DNA of 64,000 nt from Bacillus sp. DNRA2 (GCF_012843265.1 NZ_JABAIT010000002.1:207013-271012); one strand, 5' to 3'; positions 51,592 through 60,372 are shown, numbered from the stretch's first letter. Numbers and translations: made by a program. The notes: generated by a model not told the origin, from the sequence alone.

Positions 51592-53121
51592 TTAATACAT
51601 GAGCCAGTTTATTATGCCAACACATACGAGAAATATTACACTTATTTTAATCGTGTATTTAAAAACTTCACTTTCACGCCCAACTAAGCCAACCGCTGCA
51701 GCTGCTACTGCAATTGATTGTGGGCTTATCATTTTCGCCATATCTCCACCAATAACATTACTCGCAACCATACCTTCTGCGCTAATGCCTAATTGACTTG
51801 CCGTAATAGTTTGGAGCGGTGCAAATAGTGAACCACTATTAACAACTGATCCTGTGAGGAATACTCCAATCCAGCCGAGAATAGGACTAAATAACGGGAA
51901 CAATTCACCGGTCGAAGCAAACGCAAGCCCCAAAGTTGAACTCATGCCCGAATAGTTACAAATATATGCAAAAGCCAAAACGGAGCAAATCGTAACAACC
52001 GGAATCGTAAGTTCTTTTATTGTTTCACTAAAAGCATCACTAATTACCGGTCCTTTAATTTTGAAGATGACAATCGTTATAATGCTTGCATAAACAATCG
52101 CACTTGCGGTTGATGATAGTAAGTCCAAATTGAATACAGCCGCAAACGGTGTAGGTTCATTCACAATGGGAGGAACTTTAAAAATCATTCCATTTACCGT
52201 TGGTATTGGGAATTGAATGATTAAGCTTTCAAATTTAAGTTTTGAAAATACAACTACAAGTAAAGTTAAGAAAATAAACGGACTCCACGCTTTAATAAGT
52301 GTTCCAACGCTTTCTTCTTGCTTTGGTCTTAAATAAATGTACAAAACAATTAAAGTAATCGATGCAGACAAAATATCAACTAATGTTGCGCCAATAAAGT
52401 TTAGTGTTGCGAACTGTACGACTGAAAATGTTATAGAAGCTACTAGAAGCGGCTTAATAACGCTTCCTATCCCTTTTATTCCATCCGCTAAAAACACCAG
52501 TAAAAAGGGCAAAATAAAGCTAATAAACGGTATAACATAACTTGTCCTCACCGCCACATCTAACGGATTAAGTCCAGTGAGTTGCGATGGTGTAATGACA
52601 GGAATACCCATTGCACCAAACGAACCACTAGCAACATTAGCCACCAAGCAAATCCCAGCTGCCTTCACTGGATTAAAACCTAACCCAACCAAGATGATTG
52701 CCGTAATAGCAACTGGTGCACCAAAGCCCGCTGCTCCCTCTAAAAATGCACCAAAACAGTAAGCTACTATAATAACTTGAATTCGCTTATCTGGTGACAT
52801 TGAAGTGATTGACTTCTTAATAATGTCGAATTTTCCTGTCTTAACCGTGAGCTTATAAAGGAATATCGCAGCAATAACAATTGAAGCGACGGGATATAAG
52901 CCCGCTAAAACTCCAAAAGCCCCAACCCATAACGTTTTATTTGCGGGAAAAGAGTAAATAGTTATGGCAACTACACCCGCTACAACCGCAGTAATTATAC
53001 CTGCCACATGTCCTTTAACTTTAAAAATGGTTAATAATAGTACGTATAATAATATTGGCGTAGCCGCAACTATGGCTGATAGCCAAATATTACTCAATGG
53101 ATCATATACTTGGTTGAACAA
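51592..53121 (-). CDS. L-lactate permease (LutP/LctP family)
   Basis: A 509-aa polytopic membrane protein with about 12-14 helices. Family marks are YDPLSNIWLSAIVAATPILLYV at the N-terminus, GAFLEGAAGFGAPVAITAIIL, and a C-terminal NVIGGDMAKMISPQSIAVA. These proteins import lactate (and glycolate) by proton symport. Start: TTG at 53,121 follows GAGGTG by 6 nt and agrees with the usual length; the frame is open 15 codons upstream. No lut or lactate dehydrogenase genes are adjacent, so it is an isolated acquisition or duplicate. Confidence 0.9.
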   Translation of the reverse strand: MFNQVYDPLSNIWLSAIVAATPILLYVLLLTIFKVKGHVAGIITAVVAGVVAITIYSFPANKTLWVGAFGVLAGLYPVASIVIAAIFLYKLTVKTGKFDIIKKSITSMSPDKRIQVIIVAYCFGAFLEGAAGFGAPVAITAIILVGLGFNPVKAAGICLVANVASGSFGAMGIPVITPSQLTGLNPLDVAVRTSYVIPFISFILPFLLVFLADGIKGIGSVIKPLLVASITFSVVQFATLNFIGATLVDILSASITLIVLYIYLRPKQEESVGTLIKAWSPFIFLTLLVVVFSKLKFESLIIQFPIPTVNGMIFKVPPIVNEPTPFAAVFNLDLLSSTASAIVYASIITIVIFKIKGPVISDAFSETIKELTIPVVTICSVLAFAYICNYSGMSSTLGLAFASTGELFPLFSPILGWIGVFLTGSVVNSGSLFAPLQTITASQLGISAEGMVASNVIGGDMAKMISPQSIAVAAAAVGLVGRESEVFKYTIKISVIFLVCVGIINWLMY

Positions 53122-53204
53122 AATAAACACCTCATTTTTCTTACTTATACTCTGCATAAAAATCATGATTATACAGAAATTACAATAAAAAAAGTGAGGT
53201 GTCT

Positions 53205-53683
53205 AAATGTGAATATAGACGAACTATTTTTGACCGAACAACCCCAAGCGAGTAACGAAATAATTAAGATGTACAGGCGATATTGAGAAAAATATGTTCT
53301 GAAGAACGGTAAAAAACTGATTTTCAGGAAAAGGAAAAAACAAGAAATTGTCAACAATACTTATATATTAGAAGAAACCAGGAAATGGATAAATTCAGAT
53401 ATAACAAATGTGTATTCGATGTTAATAGAGGAATTCAATGCAAAAATCAAGGAAGTTCACCAAAAAGCGCAAAAGCAATACGGATCACCCTTTGGCTGAA
53501 ATTGCTTGTCATACTGTCATCCATATATTCAATTTCTGCATGGCTGAAAAACAAAAACATTACCATGCCAATACACGGGCGTTGATTCTGGTGGTTTCAG
53601 AGGTGTTTCATTTTCGGCAACTCCATCCGTTGCTGGAAGTATGGCAATGTGTTAAGCAGTACGCCAGCACGTTATCAAATTAA
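53205..53683 (+). pseudogene. Decayed gene of unknown family
   Basis: From a GTG at 53,205 preceded by GTGAGGTG, the frame reads NIDELFLTEQPQASNEIIK with a TGA 25 codons in. It then gives a lysine-rich helical stretch to about 53,497, and afterwards the protein-like sequence moves to another frame (LAEIACHTVIHIFNF ... VKQYASTLSN). Stops plus a frame change indicate decay. The original function is not recognised. Confidence 0.4.
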
Positions 53684-53749
53684 CATTACAATATTTTAGT
53701 ATACAAACTTACCTTTTTAGCAATCTTATATGAATTTCTTGCTCAACTC

Positions 53750-53820
53750 CCCAGAAAAAATGGACTACTGAAACAGTCCATCATTTGTTCCTTGTTCGCG
53801 CCCGATTGTTGAAGATCATT
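53750..53820 (+). repeat. Cassette-type hairpin element
   Basis: TGGACTACTGAAACAGTCCA is a stem, followed by TTCGCGCCCGATTGTTGAAG. It combines the subfamily stem of 48,631-48,700 with the standard right arm. It lies about 100 nt after the lipoprotein stop codon. Confidence 0.7.
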
Positions 53821-53917
53821 GCCGTCATTTTATTGAAGAAAAGCCCCGTTCGTTAAACAACAATCTCAAGAAAACCTCTAGATTATGTACTAAAAAAACA
53901 CGTATAAAGCTTAAATC

Positions 53918-54373
53918 TTAGTCTTTGATCAAGGCCCCTCCAATACTGAATTTATGCTTGTTATCAACTTTTTCTAAATAACCAATTAATTGAATACTAG
54001 GGTTATCAATTCCCAGCAAAGATTTATCGCCAATACCTTCAAACGGCATAAAAACATCTAATGTAATCTTTTCTCCAGGTCTAATATCTAATTTGTTTCC
54101 TCTAGCCTCTACTTTATATGCATTGCCTTTATAACTAGATTGACTTGTTTTAATTGGGAAGGAAACGAAAACATTATTTTGCTTAATAACGAAATCAGTA
54201 CCATTAATTAATTTAATGGAGTATAAAATTCCTTCTTTCGAAGTTTGTTTATTAATTAATTCCAACTTGATTTTCTCTAAATGATTTGTTGAAACAGCTA
54301 CCTTATTTTCCTTGAGACACCCTGTCATTATTATGAAAATTAACAAAATCAGAGTTAAATATTTAATTTTCAA
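53918..54373 (-). CDS. Putative lipoprotein
   Basis: A 151-aa protein with a lipoprotein signal (KIKYLTLILLIFIIMTGC). The mature part is beta-rich with the segment LDIRPGEKITLDVFMPFEG, resembling extracellular Ig-like or DUF4352-like proteins, though not clearly assigned. Start: TTG at 54,373 follows GGGAGAG; the frame is open 14 codons further without a site. Confidence 0.65.
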   Translation of the reverse strand: MKIKYLTLILLIFIIMTGCLKENKVAVSTNHLEKIKLELINKQTSKEGILYSIKLINGTDFVIKQNNVFVSFPIKTSQSSYKGNAYKVEARGNKLDIRPGEKITLDVFMPFEGIGDKSLLGIDNPSIQLIGYLEKVDNKHKFSIGGALIKD

Positions 54374-54461
54374 AATCAACTCTCTCCCTATTTTCCTTTT
54401 TGAATATTTTAACATTTAATACCACTTTCAGGAGGGGGTTTTGGATATTCTTTCTTCAAAA

Positions 54462-54598
54462 GATACTGCCCTATAACTGATTAAAGACCAAGAAAAATGG
54501 ACTGCTATAATTAACTACCCCAGATGTTGTATAATTGTACCCTTATTTACAAAAAAACGCAGTTCCATGCTATGGAAATGCGCCCGATCATTTAACAG
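54462..54598 (+). repeat. Two adjacent cassette-type hairpin elements
   Basis: The left one (ACTGCCCTATAACTGATTAA ... AATGGACTGC) matches the 48,631 subfamily but has lost its second stem arm. The right one has stem ACGCAGTTCC/GGAAATGCGC and right arm CCGATCATTTAACAG. They lie upstream of a plus-strand gene. Confidence 0.65.
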
Positions 54599-54785
54599 TA
54601 ATGAACCAAATATTAGCTAGTATAATGGAATAACTATAATAAGTTCTCAAACCCAATTTCACTAACATAAATAATAGTCTAATAAGGTTTTTGGTAAAAT
54701 TTGTAGAATAATAATCTATATTGAGATATATTGCTAATGAACATCTAAATACTTTTTATTTATAGAATTGGAGGATGTGCATTTA

Positions 54786-55349
54786 ATGGGATTTTTTAAA
54801 CGTTTTTTTAAGAAAATAGAAGATGTTAATAAAGGTGAGACTGCTGTTTCTGAACTTGAATCTGAGTTTTATTTAGAGTCACCAGAAGAAGCAGCAATGA
54901 ATTTCTGGGTAGAAACTGCCCAGAATATTATTGTAAATGTAGTTAAGGCGACAAACAACTCAGTAGATCGCGCCTTTATCTTGGTAGATATGGGGGAACA
55001 ACCTTCTTTTGATATTTTTTATCAAATAGATGGCAGTTTAGTTATGTGGAATCAACTTGAAGATAATATGATAAAAGAAAAGGTTGGAAATGAGTTATTA
55101 CCCCAAGCATCTGCTGTTTCTTCTGCAGTAAATGGTAACTTTGCACAAGTTGAACACCCTAAGATTGCATTTGCTGAGCTACAATTTGAATGGGCAACTG
55201 GAGCTTGGTTTTCTCATGTAATTTGGGAAGACGATGACAATGCAAATCTAGCAAAAGAAGAAATTTTTAGTAAATGGTTTAATACCTTGAGTGCTGAAAT
55301 TAAAATCCAACCATTAGACAGTGATACCAAACTTTCGTGGTATCCTTAA
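54786..55349 (+). CDS. Hypothetical cytosolic protein
   Basis: A 187-aa acidic protein with a basic N-terminus (GFFKRFFKKIEDVNKGE). It also contains AFILVDMGEQPSFDIFYQIDG and FAELQFEWATGAWFSHVIWED. The size and acidic, Trp-rich character recall polymorphic-toxin immunity proteins, but no family is recognised and no toxin is adjacent. ATG at 54,786 is 11 nt after GGAGG; an earlier in-frame ATG at 54,768 overlaps that site. It is one of the few plus-strand genes in this region. Confidence 0.6.
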   Translation: MGFFKRFFKKIEDVNKGETAVSELESEFYLESPEEAAMNFWVETAQNIIVNVVKATNNSVDRAFILVDMGEQPSFDIFYQIDGSLVMWNQLEDNMIKEKVGNELLPQASAVSSAVNGNFAQVEHPKIAFAELQFEWATGAWFSHVIWEDDDNANLAKEEIFSKWFNTLSAEIKIQPLDSDTKLSWYP

Positions 55350-55597
55350 AGTCTATTTTAAAAGGACATTAAAATTTTAGGGCAAATATTATTAGATATC
55401 ATTGAGGAATACATAAAGTATTGAAGAAATTAATTTTCTATACGAGAACAAATAGTTGATTAATTATATAATACACCTCGTATAATTACCTAATCGAGCT
55501 CATTGTAATTAATTATTCACCCCAAGAAAAAGAGAAGAAGCGTATTCAATATTTTAGGATGAATATGGTTCTTAAGTTGGTAATAATAACGGTCAAG

Positions 55598-55900
55598 TTA
55601 AGCAGAGCTAAAAATCTCAAGAATATGGCCCTTAATATAAAGAAAAGGCGCAATTCTACTGAAGAATTGCGCCCTTTTCTGGGTGATGGCAGTTAAGAAA
55701 CTAGAACCATATTTTAAGTTATGTTGCTCATAGCCTAGTAAGTCCCTTGCCTCTTGTTCCGTAAGATTACGATTATAAATATCCATAATGTCTACAAAGG
55801 GAAATATCTCTATTGGATTTTCAATAAGATGGGTATTGAATTTTTTAAACTTTGCATACAGTTTTTCAATCTCTTCATTTGTGGCTAATTCTATTTTCAA
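55598..55900 (-). CDS. Hypothetical protein whose 3' end runs into a hairpin element
   Basis: A 100-aa protein. Residues 1-70 look genuine and soluble (IELATNEEIEKLYAKFKKF, then LTEQEARDLLGYEQHNLKYG). From about residue 71 (TQKRAQFFSRIAPFLYIKGHILEIFSSA) it is encoded by the hairpin element at 55,622-55,692. The natural C-terminus appears to have been lost or replaced. Confidence 0.55.
   Translation of the reverse strand: MKIELATNEEIEKLYAKFKKFNTHLIENPIEIFPFVDIMDIYNRNLTEQEARDLLGYEQHNLKYGSSFLTAITQKRAQFFSRIAPFLYIKGHILEIFSSA
55622..55692 (+). repeat. Cassette-type hairpin element overlapping an ORF 3' end
   Basis: ATGGCCCTTAATATAAAG, a perfect GGCGCAATTCT/AGAATTGCGCC stem, then a divergent right arm (CTTTTCTGGGTGATGG). 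On the minus strand TTTTCTTT follows the stem, giving it a terminator look. Confidence 0.75.
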
Positions 55901-55949
55901 ATTAGTCGCCTCACCTTGCCCGTTTATAACATTTTATCTTTTTCTAATT

Positions 55950-56024
55950 GAACAAATCTGACCCGTTACTTCAATAAGGAAAAGCGATCCTCAGCTATTG
56001 AAGCATCGCCCCCATTAGTTTAAG
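55950..56024 (+). repeat. Cassette-type hairpin element
   Basis: ATCTGACCCGTTACTTC, stem GCGAT/ATCGC with further pairs, then CCCCCATTAGTTTAAG. It is 29 nt after the stop of the 90-aa membrane protein gene. Confidence 0.65.
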
Positions 56025-56052
56025 TGAAAATACTCACAAACAAATGGAACTT

Positions 56053-56325
56053 TTAATTAAATACTCCAATTATAATGCATATAGTTGATAAAACTAATCC
56101 AACTATAATATGTCGGAGCATCTTGCCCTCTTGTTTGGTTTTCTGTAAGGGGAAATCTATAGCAAAAATATAAATAAGAAATTTCTTTTCAGTTAATAAT
56201 GCGAAACTCAACCCTAAACTCCACAATGCTAAAATATACCAGGAAATCGATAACCCGAAATACCCTGTAATACACAATATAGGCAGAAAGACAAATTTAA
56301 GTAAAACTCCCCAAACCTTCTTCAT
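56053..56325 (-). CDS. Small membrane protein, 90 aa
   Basis: Three hydrophobic segments (LLKFVFLPILCITGYFGLSI, WYILALWSLGLSFALL and HIIVGLVLSTICIIIGVF) with a basic loop between the last two. GGAAG lies upstream of the ATG. Family not recognised. Confidence 0.6.
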   Translation of the reverse strand: MKKVWGVLLKFVFLPILCITGYFGLSISWYILALWSLGLSFALLTEKKFLIYIFAIDFPLQKTKQEGKMLRHIIVGLVLSTICIIIGVFN

Positions 56326-56505
56326 TCTACAGCTTCCTTTTTTCTTGGAGTGAACTTCCTAATTCTCATTATATTGAATTTATTACCTTTTAAAATAAGA
56401 GATTATATTCAATTGTTGACACTTCTTGTTAAACTAACCTGCTCTGTTAGTTTAAGTGGATTTTTTCACATTTTCTTCATTCCATAACAATTTTCTATAT
56501 ACACG

Positions 56506-56579
56506 TTATTCAAGAATCTGGCCCAAGAATGAAAATGAGCGCTTAACTGCTGCGGTTAAGCGCCCGATTCTGGAATATA
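56506..56579 (+). repeat. Cassette-type hairpin element (full-length reference copy)
   Basis: The left arm TTATTCAAGAATCTGGCCC pairs imperfectly with the right arm GCGCCCGATTCTGGAATA. The inner stem is GCGCTTAAC/GTTAAGCGC. The core is nearly identical to the element at 62,641-62,708. It lies 77 nt after the stop of the 137-aa protein gene. Confidence 0.85.
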
Positions 56580-56655
56580 GAAAAATATAAAGACTACAAA
56601 ATAGAAGCTCAAATGTATCGCTAAAGCAACCGATAGTACAATATCTCAACCATCA

Positions 56656-57069
56656 TTAATATTTAACCACAATTCCAGCTTGTATAAATGGTTCTAACAC
56701 TTTCGGATAACAAATTGAAATATAATCCACTGTTTTTAAATTTTTTAGATTCTGAAAACCTTCAACAGATTCTACATCAAATAAGCTATCCTCACCATCC
56801 CAATCTGGCTTTAAAATATGATAAATTTCATTTCCCCCATCAAAGCATAGGTATTCAACCTTTTCTAAGTCACTTATTTCCAAAGTTAGCCCTTCTAAAT
56901 ATTCCTTGATTTCAACAATTGGTCCATCTCCAGAATACCATTCAAAACTATTTGTATACTTATTTTTTAAGTCTGTTAATTCTTCCAGAAATAGTGGATC
57001 TTTATCTAATAAAGAATCTATTACTACTAATTTAAAATTAAAATCTTTAAACATCCCACTTTTATCCAT
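56656..57069 (-). CDS. Hypothetical protein (DUF6892-like)
   Basis: A 137-aa acidic cytosolic protein: FKDFNFKLVVIDSLL at the N-terminus, then YLCFDGGNEIYHILKPDWDGED and a C-terminal ISICYPKVLEPFIQAG. It resembles a family of Asp/Glu-rich hypothetical proteins, possibly DUF6892; function unknown and possibly an immunity-type protein. GGAGG precedes the ATG. Confidence 0.55.
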   Translation of the reverse strand: MDKSGMFKDFNFKLVVIDSLLDKDPLFLEELTDLKNKYTNSFEWYSGDGPIVEIKEYLEGLTLEISDLEKVEYLCFDGGNEIYHILKPDWDGEDSLFDVESVEGFQNLKNLKTVDYISICYPKVLEPFIQAGIVVKY

Positions 57070-57251
57070 TACCCTACCTCCAATTTCATTTATATCCTAT
57101 CCCATAAACCGAACATGTTCCATTTTTAAATTATCCTAAATTTTGGTACCACAAACAATAGTCTTGTTGAATTATCTTGTTCGGTGGTTTAAGTAAAATT
57201 CTTCATAATTTCAACTGAAATTTGATATTGATATCCAGCATATTTAAAGGT

Positions 57252-57325
57252 GTATTCAATTATATGGCCCCAAAATGAAAAAAGGCGCTGATCCTTGTTA
57301 TGGATAGCGCCCAATAGTTGAATAT
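57252..57325 (+). repeat. Cassette-type hairpin element
   Basis: TATTCAATTATATGGCCCC, stem GGCGCTGATCC/GGATAGCGCC, then CAATAGTTGAATA. It is 27 nt after the stop of a 59-codon membrane ORF. Confidence 0.85.
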
Positions 57326-57351
57326 TGAAAAACACAACAAATATTTAGAAT

Positions 57352-57531
57352 TTATGAATTTATTTTATTACTTCCAAACTTATGAATAATATTACCAGTT
57401 GTAATCGTTAGAAGAGTTAAGATAATTGCGCTTGTTATATGATTAAGTCCATAATCCTGCTCATATCCATCTAAAATACCAGAAAAAACACCTACCAATA
57501 TACCCGTTAAGATAATTTTATCTATCCTCAT
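57352..57531 (-). CDS. Small membrane protein, 59 aa
   Basis: An ATG frame starting MRIDKIILTGILVGVFSGIL, with two hydrophobic segments separated by DGYEQDYGLN and ending HKFGSNKINS. GGAGG lies 14 nt upstream, a little far. It is placed between two hairpin elements exactly as the annotated genes are. Confidence 0.55.
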   Translation of the reverse strand: MRIDKIILTGILVGVFSGILDGYEQDYGLNHITSAIILTLLTITTGNIIHKFGSNKINS

Positions 57532-57721
57532 AGCAACCTATTATACCTCCACTCATTCAAAAAGTTATACGAATTAACAATATCTGTATATTATCATAAG
57601 TGTAACTATAATTGATGATATTTTACATATTTCATATCTTATTAATGTGGGTAGAAAGGAAACATCCCACGCATGATTTTTTATCGTGTTATTCTGCTAT
57701 ACTCTTGCTTAAAATCCCACC

Positions 57722-57771
57722 TAAAAAATAAGAGCACAATTCATTATAAATTGCGCCCGATTGTGGAAGAA
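57722..57771 (+). repeat. Cassette-type hairpin element abutting the DinB stop
   Basis: Stem GCACAATTCAT/ATAAATTGCGC, then CCGATTGTGGAAGAA directly adjoining the DinB stop codon. On the minus strand the hairpin is followed by TCTTATTTTTT, a good terminator tail. Confidence 0.75.
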
Positions 57772-58356
57772 TTACTCATAGAATAAAGATTCCTTTTTTC
57801 TACCATTTAAAGCTTCAAGGTCCTTCCGAACGATTCTAAGATGATGTTCTTCATGTATAGCTAAAAGTTGAATAGCTTGAATAAGATTAGGATAATTTGC
57901 TATAGGGTCCAAAAAGATGATATGCCCTGCAATATCTTCATCAATATCCTCTACTAGTTTCATTAAATTAGCAGTTTCTTTGATTAGAAGTTGATTCATT
58001 TCATTAATACCCATAGTATTATTAATTTTATTTAGTGGATTCAAAATAAATGGAGACTTCATACCCTTACCGTGTTTTTCTTTATATTCTTTATAAATAT
58101 CATTTATTTCACAATCAAATGGTTTGTTTCGCGTCATTTTTGCATATAACCTTGTACAAGGAATAGTAATGATTGAAGCAACACGCAACTTTTTTATAAT
58201 TAAAAGTAAGTGATAAATTGATTCTCCAATTGACCATTTATTTTCCTCGGGTCTTTCCCATAATTGCGCCATTGATAATGATTTCAGTGTAGGAAAAATA
58301 CTGTCTCTTTGTTGTTTTAGTGTTAAAAAGTGTGTTCTCATGCTCTGGGATTTCAT
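57772..58356 (-). CDS. DinB-like superfamily protein, copy 1
   Basis: A 194-aa four-helix protein of the DinB/YfiT type. The metal-binding His residues are in WSIGESIYHLL (about residue 49) and LLAIHEEHHLRIVRKDLEAL (C-terminal HxxxH pattern). These proteins are often thiol-dependent transferases or stress proteins; the substrate is unknown. A second copy at 62,563-63,291 is about 85-90% identical by eye. GGAGG lies before the ATG. Confidence 0.8.
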   Translation of the reverse strand: MKSQSMRTHFLTLKQQRDSIFPTLKSLSMAQLWERPEENKWSIGESIYHLLLIIKKLRVASIITIPCTRLYAKMTRNKPFDCEINDIYKEYKEKHGKGMKSPFILNPLNKINNTMGINEMNQLLIKETANLMKLVEDIDEDIAGHIIFLDPIANYPNLIQAIQLLAIHEEHHLRIVRKDLEALNGRKKESLFYE

Positions 58357-58428
58357 AATGGACCTCCAATTTTTCTATGATTGAACATAATAACAATTAT
58401 TTCAAATTTCCATATTATTTACAATTGT

Positions 58429-58502
58429 TTATTCCAAAATACGGCCCAAACATGACATAGGCGCGATCATCTTTTTGATAATCGCGCCTATTTACGGAAT
58501 AT
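58429..58502 (+). repeat. Cassette-type hairpin element
   Basis: TTATTCCAAAATACGGCCC, stem GGCGCGATCATC/GATAATCGCGCC, then TATTTACGGAATA. It lies 65 nt after the stop of the 52-aa membrane ORF and directly upstream of DinB copy 1. Confidence 0.85.
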
Positions 58503-58566
58503 AATGATAATGATTGCTGCTTTTAGCTTATTAAACTAACGCACCCATTGAAGATGATACATTGTT

Positions 58567-58725
58567 TTATTCTTTCTTTCCTCTGACAAAAACACCAGCA
58601 ATAAAAAAACAACCGATTCCTATAAGTATCTTGATTATTTGACCTATTTTTCCAATATCATCAATGGTTAATGTAAATAAAAGAGATCCAAGAATAACAA
58701 AAGGAATAGCAAAAAACCATCTCAA
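58567..58725 (-). CDS. Small membrane protein, 52 aa
   Basis: A TTG start at 58,725 is 10 nt after GGAGG. The product starts with RWFFAIPFVILGSLLFTLTI and has a second helix IIKILIGIGCFFIAGVF, ending RGKKE. Two membrane helices and a basic C-terminus look like a genuine small protein. No family recognised. Confidence 0.6.
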   Translation of the reverse strand: MRWFFAIPFVILGSLLFTLTIDDIGKIGQIIKILIGIGCFFIAGVFVRGKKE

Positions 58726-58782
58726 CCAATTCGAACCTCCCCTAATCCATTATCGATTTAAACAATTCCTGCCAAGTAGTTG

Positions 58783-58823
58783 AAGAGCGACAGCTTTGTT
58801 CAGCTATCGCTACCCGTTAACAC
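58783..58823 (+). repeat. Cassette-type hairpin element (short)
   Basis: Stem GCGACAGCT/AGCTATCGC followed by TACCCGTTAAC. It lies 48 nt after the stop of the 45-aa ORF. Confidence 0.6.
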
Positions 58824-58870
58824 AATAAGCATTTACACTCATTTATTCATTAAAGTTTTTCTCAAACAAT

Positions 58871-59008
58871 TTAATAATTTTTATTGTTTTGCTCCACTTG
58901 AATGTCACTATTTCTTTTTAACTTATAAACCCATGTTAAAAGAAAAACCATTGCCAAAGGCATTCCGATTGTTATTAGTAAAGACCCAAAACCCATTACA
59001 CTAATCAT
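58871..59008 (-). CDS. Small membrane protein, 45 aa
   Basis: ATG at 59,008 follows CGAGGG. The product reads ISVMGFGSLLITIGMPLAMV, continues into FLLTWVYKLKRN and has a polar tail. One or two membrane helices. It occupies one inter-element slot like its neighbours. Confidence 0.5.
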   Translation of the reverse strand: MISVMGFGSLLITIGMPLAMVFLLTWVYKLKRNSDIQVEQNNKNY

Positions 59009-59068
59009 AATAATCCCTCGCCGCCTTTTCCTGAATTATATCATTCATTAGATTCCAGTTCTTTACAA

Positions 59069-59096
59069 AATAAGCGCCCGATAATTGAATACTTAA
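59069..59096 (+). repeat. Cassette-type element, right arm only
   Basis: TAAGCGCCCGATAATTGAATA is present, but the matching left stem is missing. It is 40 nt after the stop of the 104-aa protein gene. Confidence 0.6.
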
Positions 59097-59135
59097 AAAT
59101 GCAATCATTATGCAAATCTTCTTTCAAAAATATTT

Positions 59136-59450
59136 TTACAAATCTTCTTTCTTTAATACCTTCTCAAATTCGTTTTGAAACTTTTTGGTATCCTCTGTGT
59201 CTTTTAAGATGTTCTCAATATCCGTTTGTTCCACAAAGCCCCTCACTGAATGATTCATCTGTATCAATGCACTATACTTCTCCTTGTACCACGACTCTTT
59301 GCGTAGCATCCTAAGCTTGTTATTAATTGCTCTATTTTTCTTAGATGGAAATGACATTAAAATCCCTTCAAGCAAACCACCAATTAATTCTGCCACTACT
59401 TTTTCCATCCTTCCATTAACTATTTTCAAATTCCCACTATCCCTTACCAT
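59136..59450 (-). CDS. Hypothetical protein, 104 aa or shorter
   Basis: A cytosolic, Lys-rich protein with AELIGGLLEGILMSFPSKKN and a helical C-terminus ending FQNEFEKVLKKEDL. The start is unclear: ATG at 59,450 has no good site, and internal TTG/ATG codons near 59,408-59,430 follow GGAA-type sequences. No family recognised. Confidence 0.5.
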   Translation of the reverse strand: MVRDSGNLKIVNGRMEKVVAELIGGLLEGILMSFPSKKNRAINNKLRMLRKESWYKEKYSALIQMNHSVRGFVEQTDIENILKDTEDTKKFQNEFEKVLKKEDL

Positions 59451-59711
59451 TGATACGTTATTAACGACTGATAAGTTTCATATATGGGCAATAAACAACT
59501 TTCTATCAACATTTTACTAATGGAAATATTATCACTTCTATGGTTAAGAACAATTTAAAGCAACTCTAATAATGGTCAAGGTATTTTGTTCCCACCATTA
59601 TACAAACTGTTCTTAGTTATACTTTTATTCTTTGTTTTATTTCTTCTGCAACTGCTCAACTTTTAGGATTATATGTACTTTTTATGCTTCAATTTTTTAA
59701 AAACAGATTAC
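59451..59711. other. Intergenic region without recognised gene
   Basis: AT-rich DNA. Only short frames lacking ribosome binding sites are seen. Confidence 0.35.
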
Positions 59712-59781
59712 TTCACTATCTGGCCCAAAACGTAAAGGACGCTTATCCTTGCTATGGATAAGCGCCCGATAATGGAAGATC
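59712..59781 (+). repeat. Cassette-type hairpin element
   Basis: CACTATCTGGCCCAAAACG, stem CGCTTATCC/GGATAAGCG, then CCCGATAATGGAAGATC. The stem is the same as in the element at 63,363-63,438. It lies 34 nt after the stop of the 81-aa protein gene. Confidence 0.85.
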
Positions 59782-59814
59782 ATATTGAAGATAAGCCCCC
59801 GTTCGTTCAATAAT

Positions 59815-60060
59815 CTATTTTTTAAAATCATCCATATTCCAATTCCAATTAGCATTGATACTGTCTAAAAACTCTGCGATTTTTTCCTCTGATAAATCCT
59901 TTTCTCCATTCAATACATTAGCATAAGATTTTAATACCCAAGTATCACCATAAGGCTTTGTAGGTGCTTTCCACTGTACACCGAACCTATAATCACTTTC
60001 GTTTATTTTAACTTCAACCGAGAGAATATCTCCATGTAAAATAAAACTCCTCATATCCAT
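59815..60060 (-). CDS. Hypothetical protein, 81 aa
   Basis: A soluble acidic protein: FILHGDILSVEVKINESDYRFG, then WKAPTKPYGDTWVLKSYANVL and a Trp-rich tail NANWNWNMDDFKK. GGAGG lies 9 nt before the ATG, so translation is likely. No family recognised. Confidence 0.6.
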   Translation of the reverse strand: MDMRSFILHGDILSVEVKINESDYRFGVQWKAPTKPYGDTWVLKSYANVLNGEKDLSEEKIAEFLDSINANWNWNMDDFKK

Positions 60061-60134
60061 TCTCTTACACCTCCGTCATCAATTAACTTTATTATAAATT
60101 TTTCTATTATCTTATCTAACAATCCTGCACCAAA

Positions 60135-60180
60135 TCGTTAAGAGAGCATTTCTTGATTGATATGCTCCTCTTTGTGGAAT
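60135..60180 (+). repeat. Hairpin element remnant
   Basis: GAGCATTTC pairs with GATATGCTC (one mismatch), followed by CTCTTTGTGGAATTA. It has the element layout but lost arms. Confidence 0.4.
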
Positions 60181-60320
60181 TACAAAAATATAATCTCAGC
60201 ATTAATATCAATTAATTGCTCATCAACTAACACACCCTTTTTTCAGTACATTTCTTCACAACAATCGACTCCCTAATAATTTTGGAAATGAAATATTAGA
60301 CTTTAAATACCTCATTCCTT

Positions 60321-60372
60321 AAATATTATTTATATATTTTTAAATATTATTAAATAAATATTGAATATTATT
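60321..60372 (+). promoter_or_regulatory. Three 21-bp-spaced iterons at the DUF2089 promoter
   Basis: RAATATTATT occurs at 60,321, 60,342 and 60,363, each exactly 21 bp apart, two helical turns. The third overlaps the -35 element. This arrangement suits cooperative binding by a regulator, possibly the DUF2089 protein itself. Confidence 0.55.

Noticed and set aside
53205..53683. Another in-frame TGA read as selenocysteine
   Set aside because: Several stops and a frame change occur, no known selenoprotein context is seen and no SECIS-like hairpin was noticed; simple decay explains it.
57722..57771. Hairpin elements interpreted as ordinary terminators only
   Set aside because: Some copies do have U-rich tails on the minus strand and may terminate transcription. 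But the long conserved outer arms, fixed orientation even beside plus-strand genes and shared breakpoints in duplications are not explained by terminator function alone.
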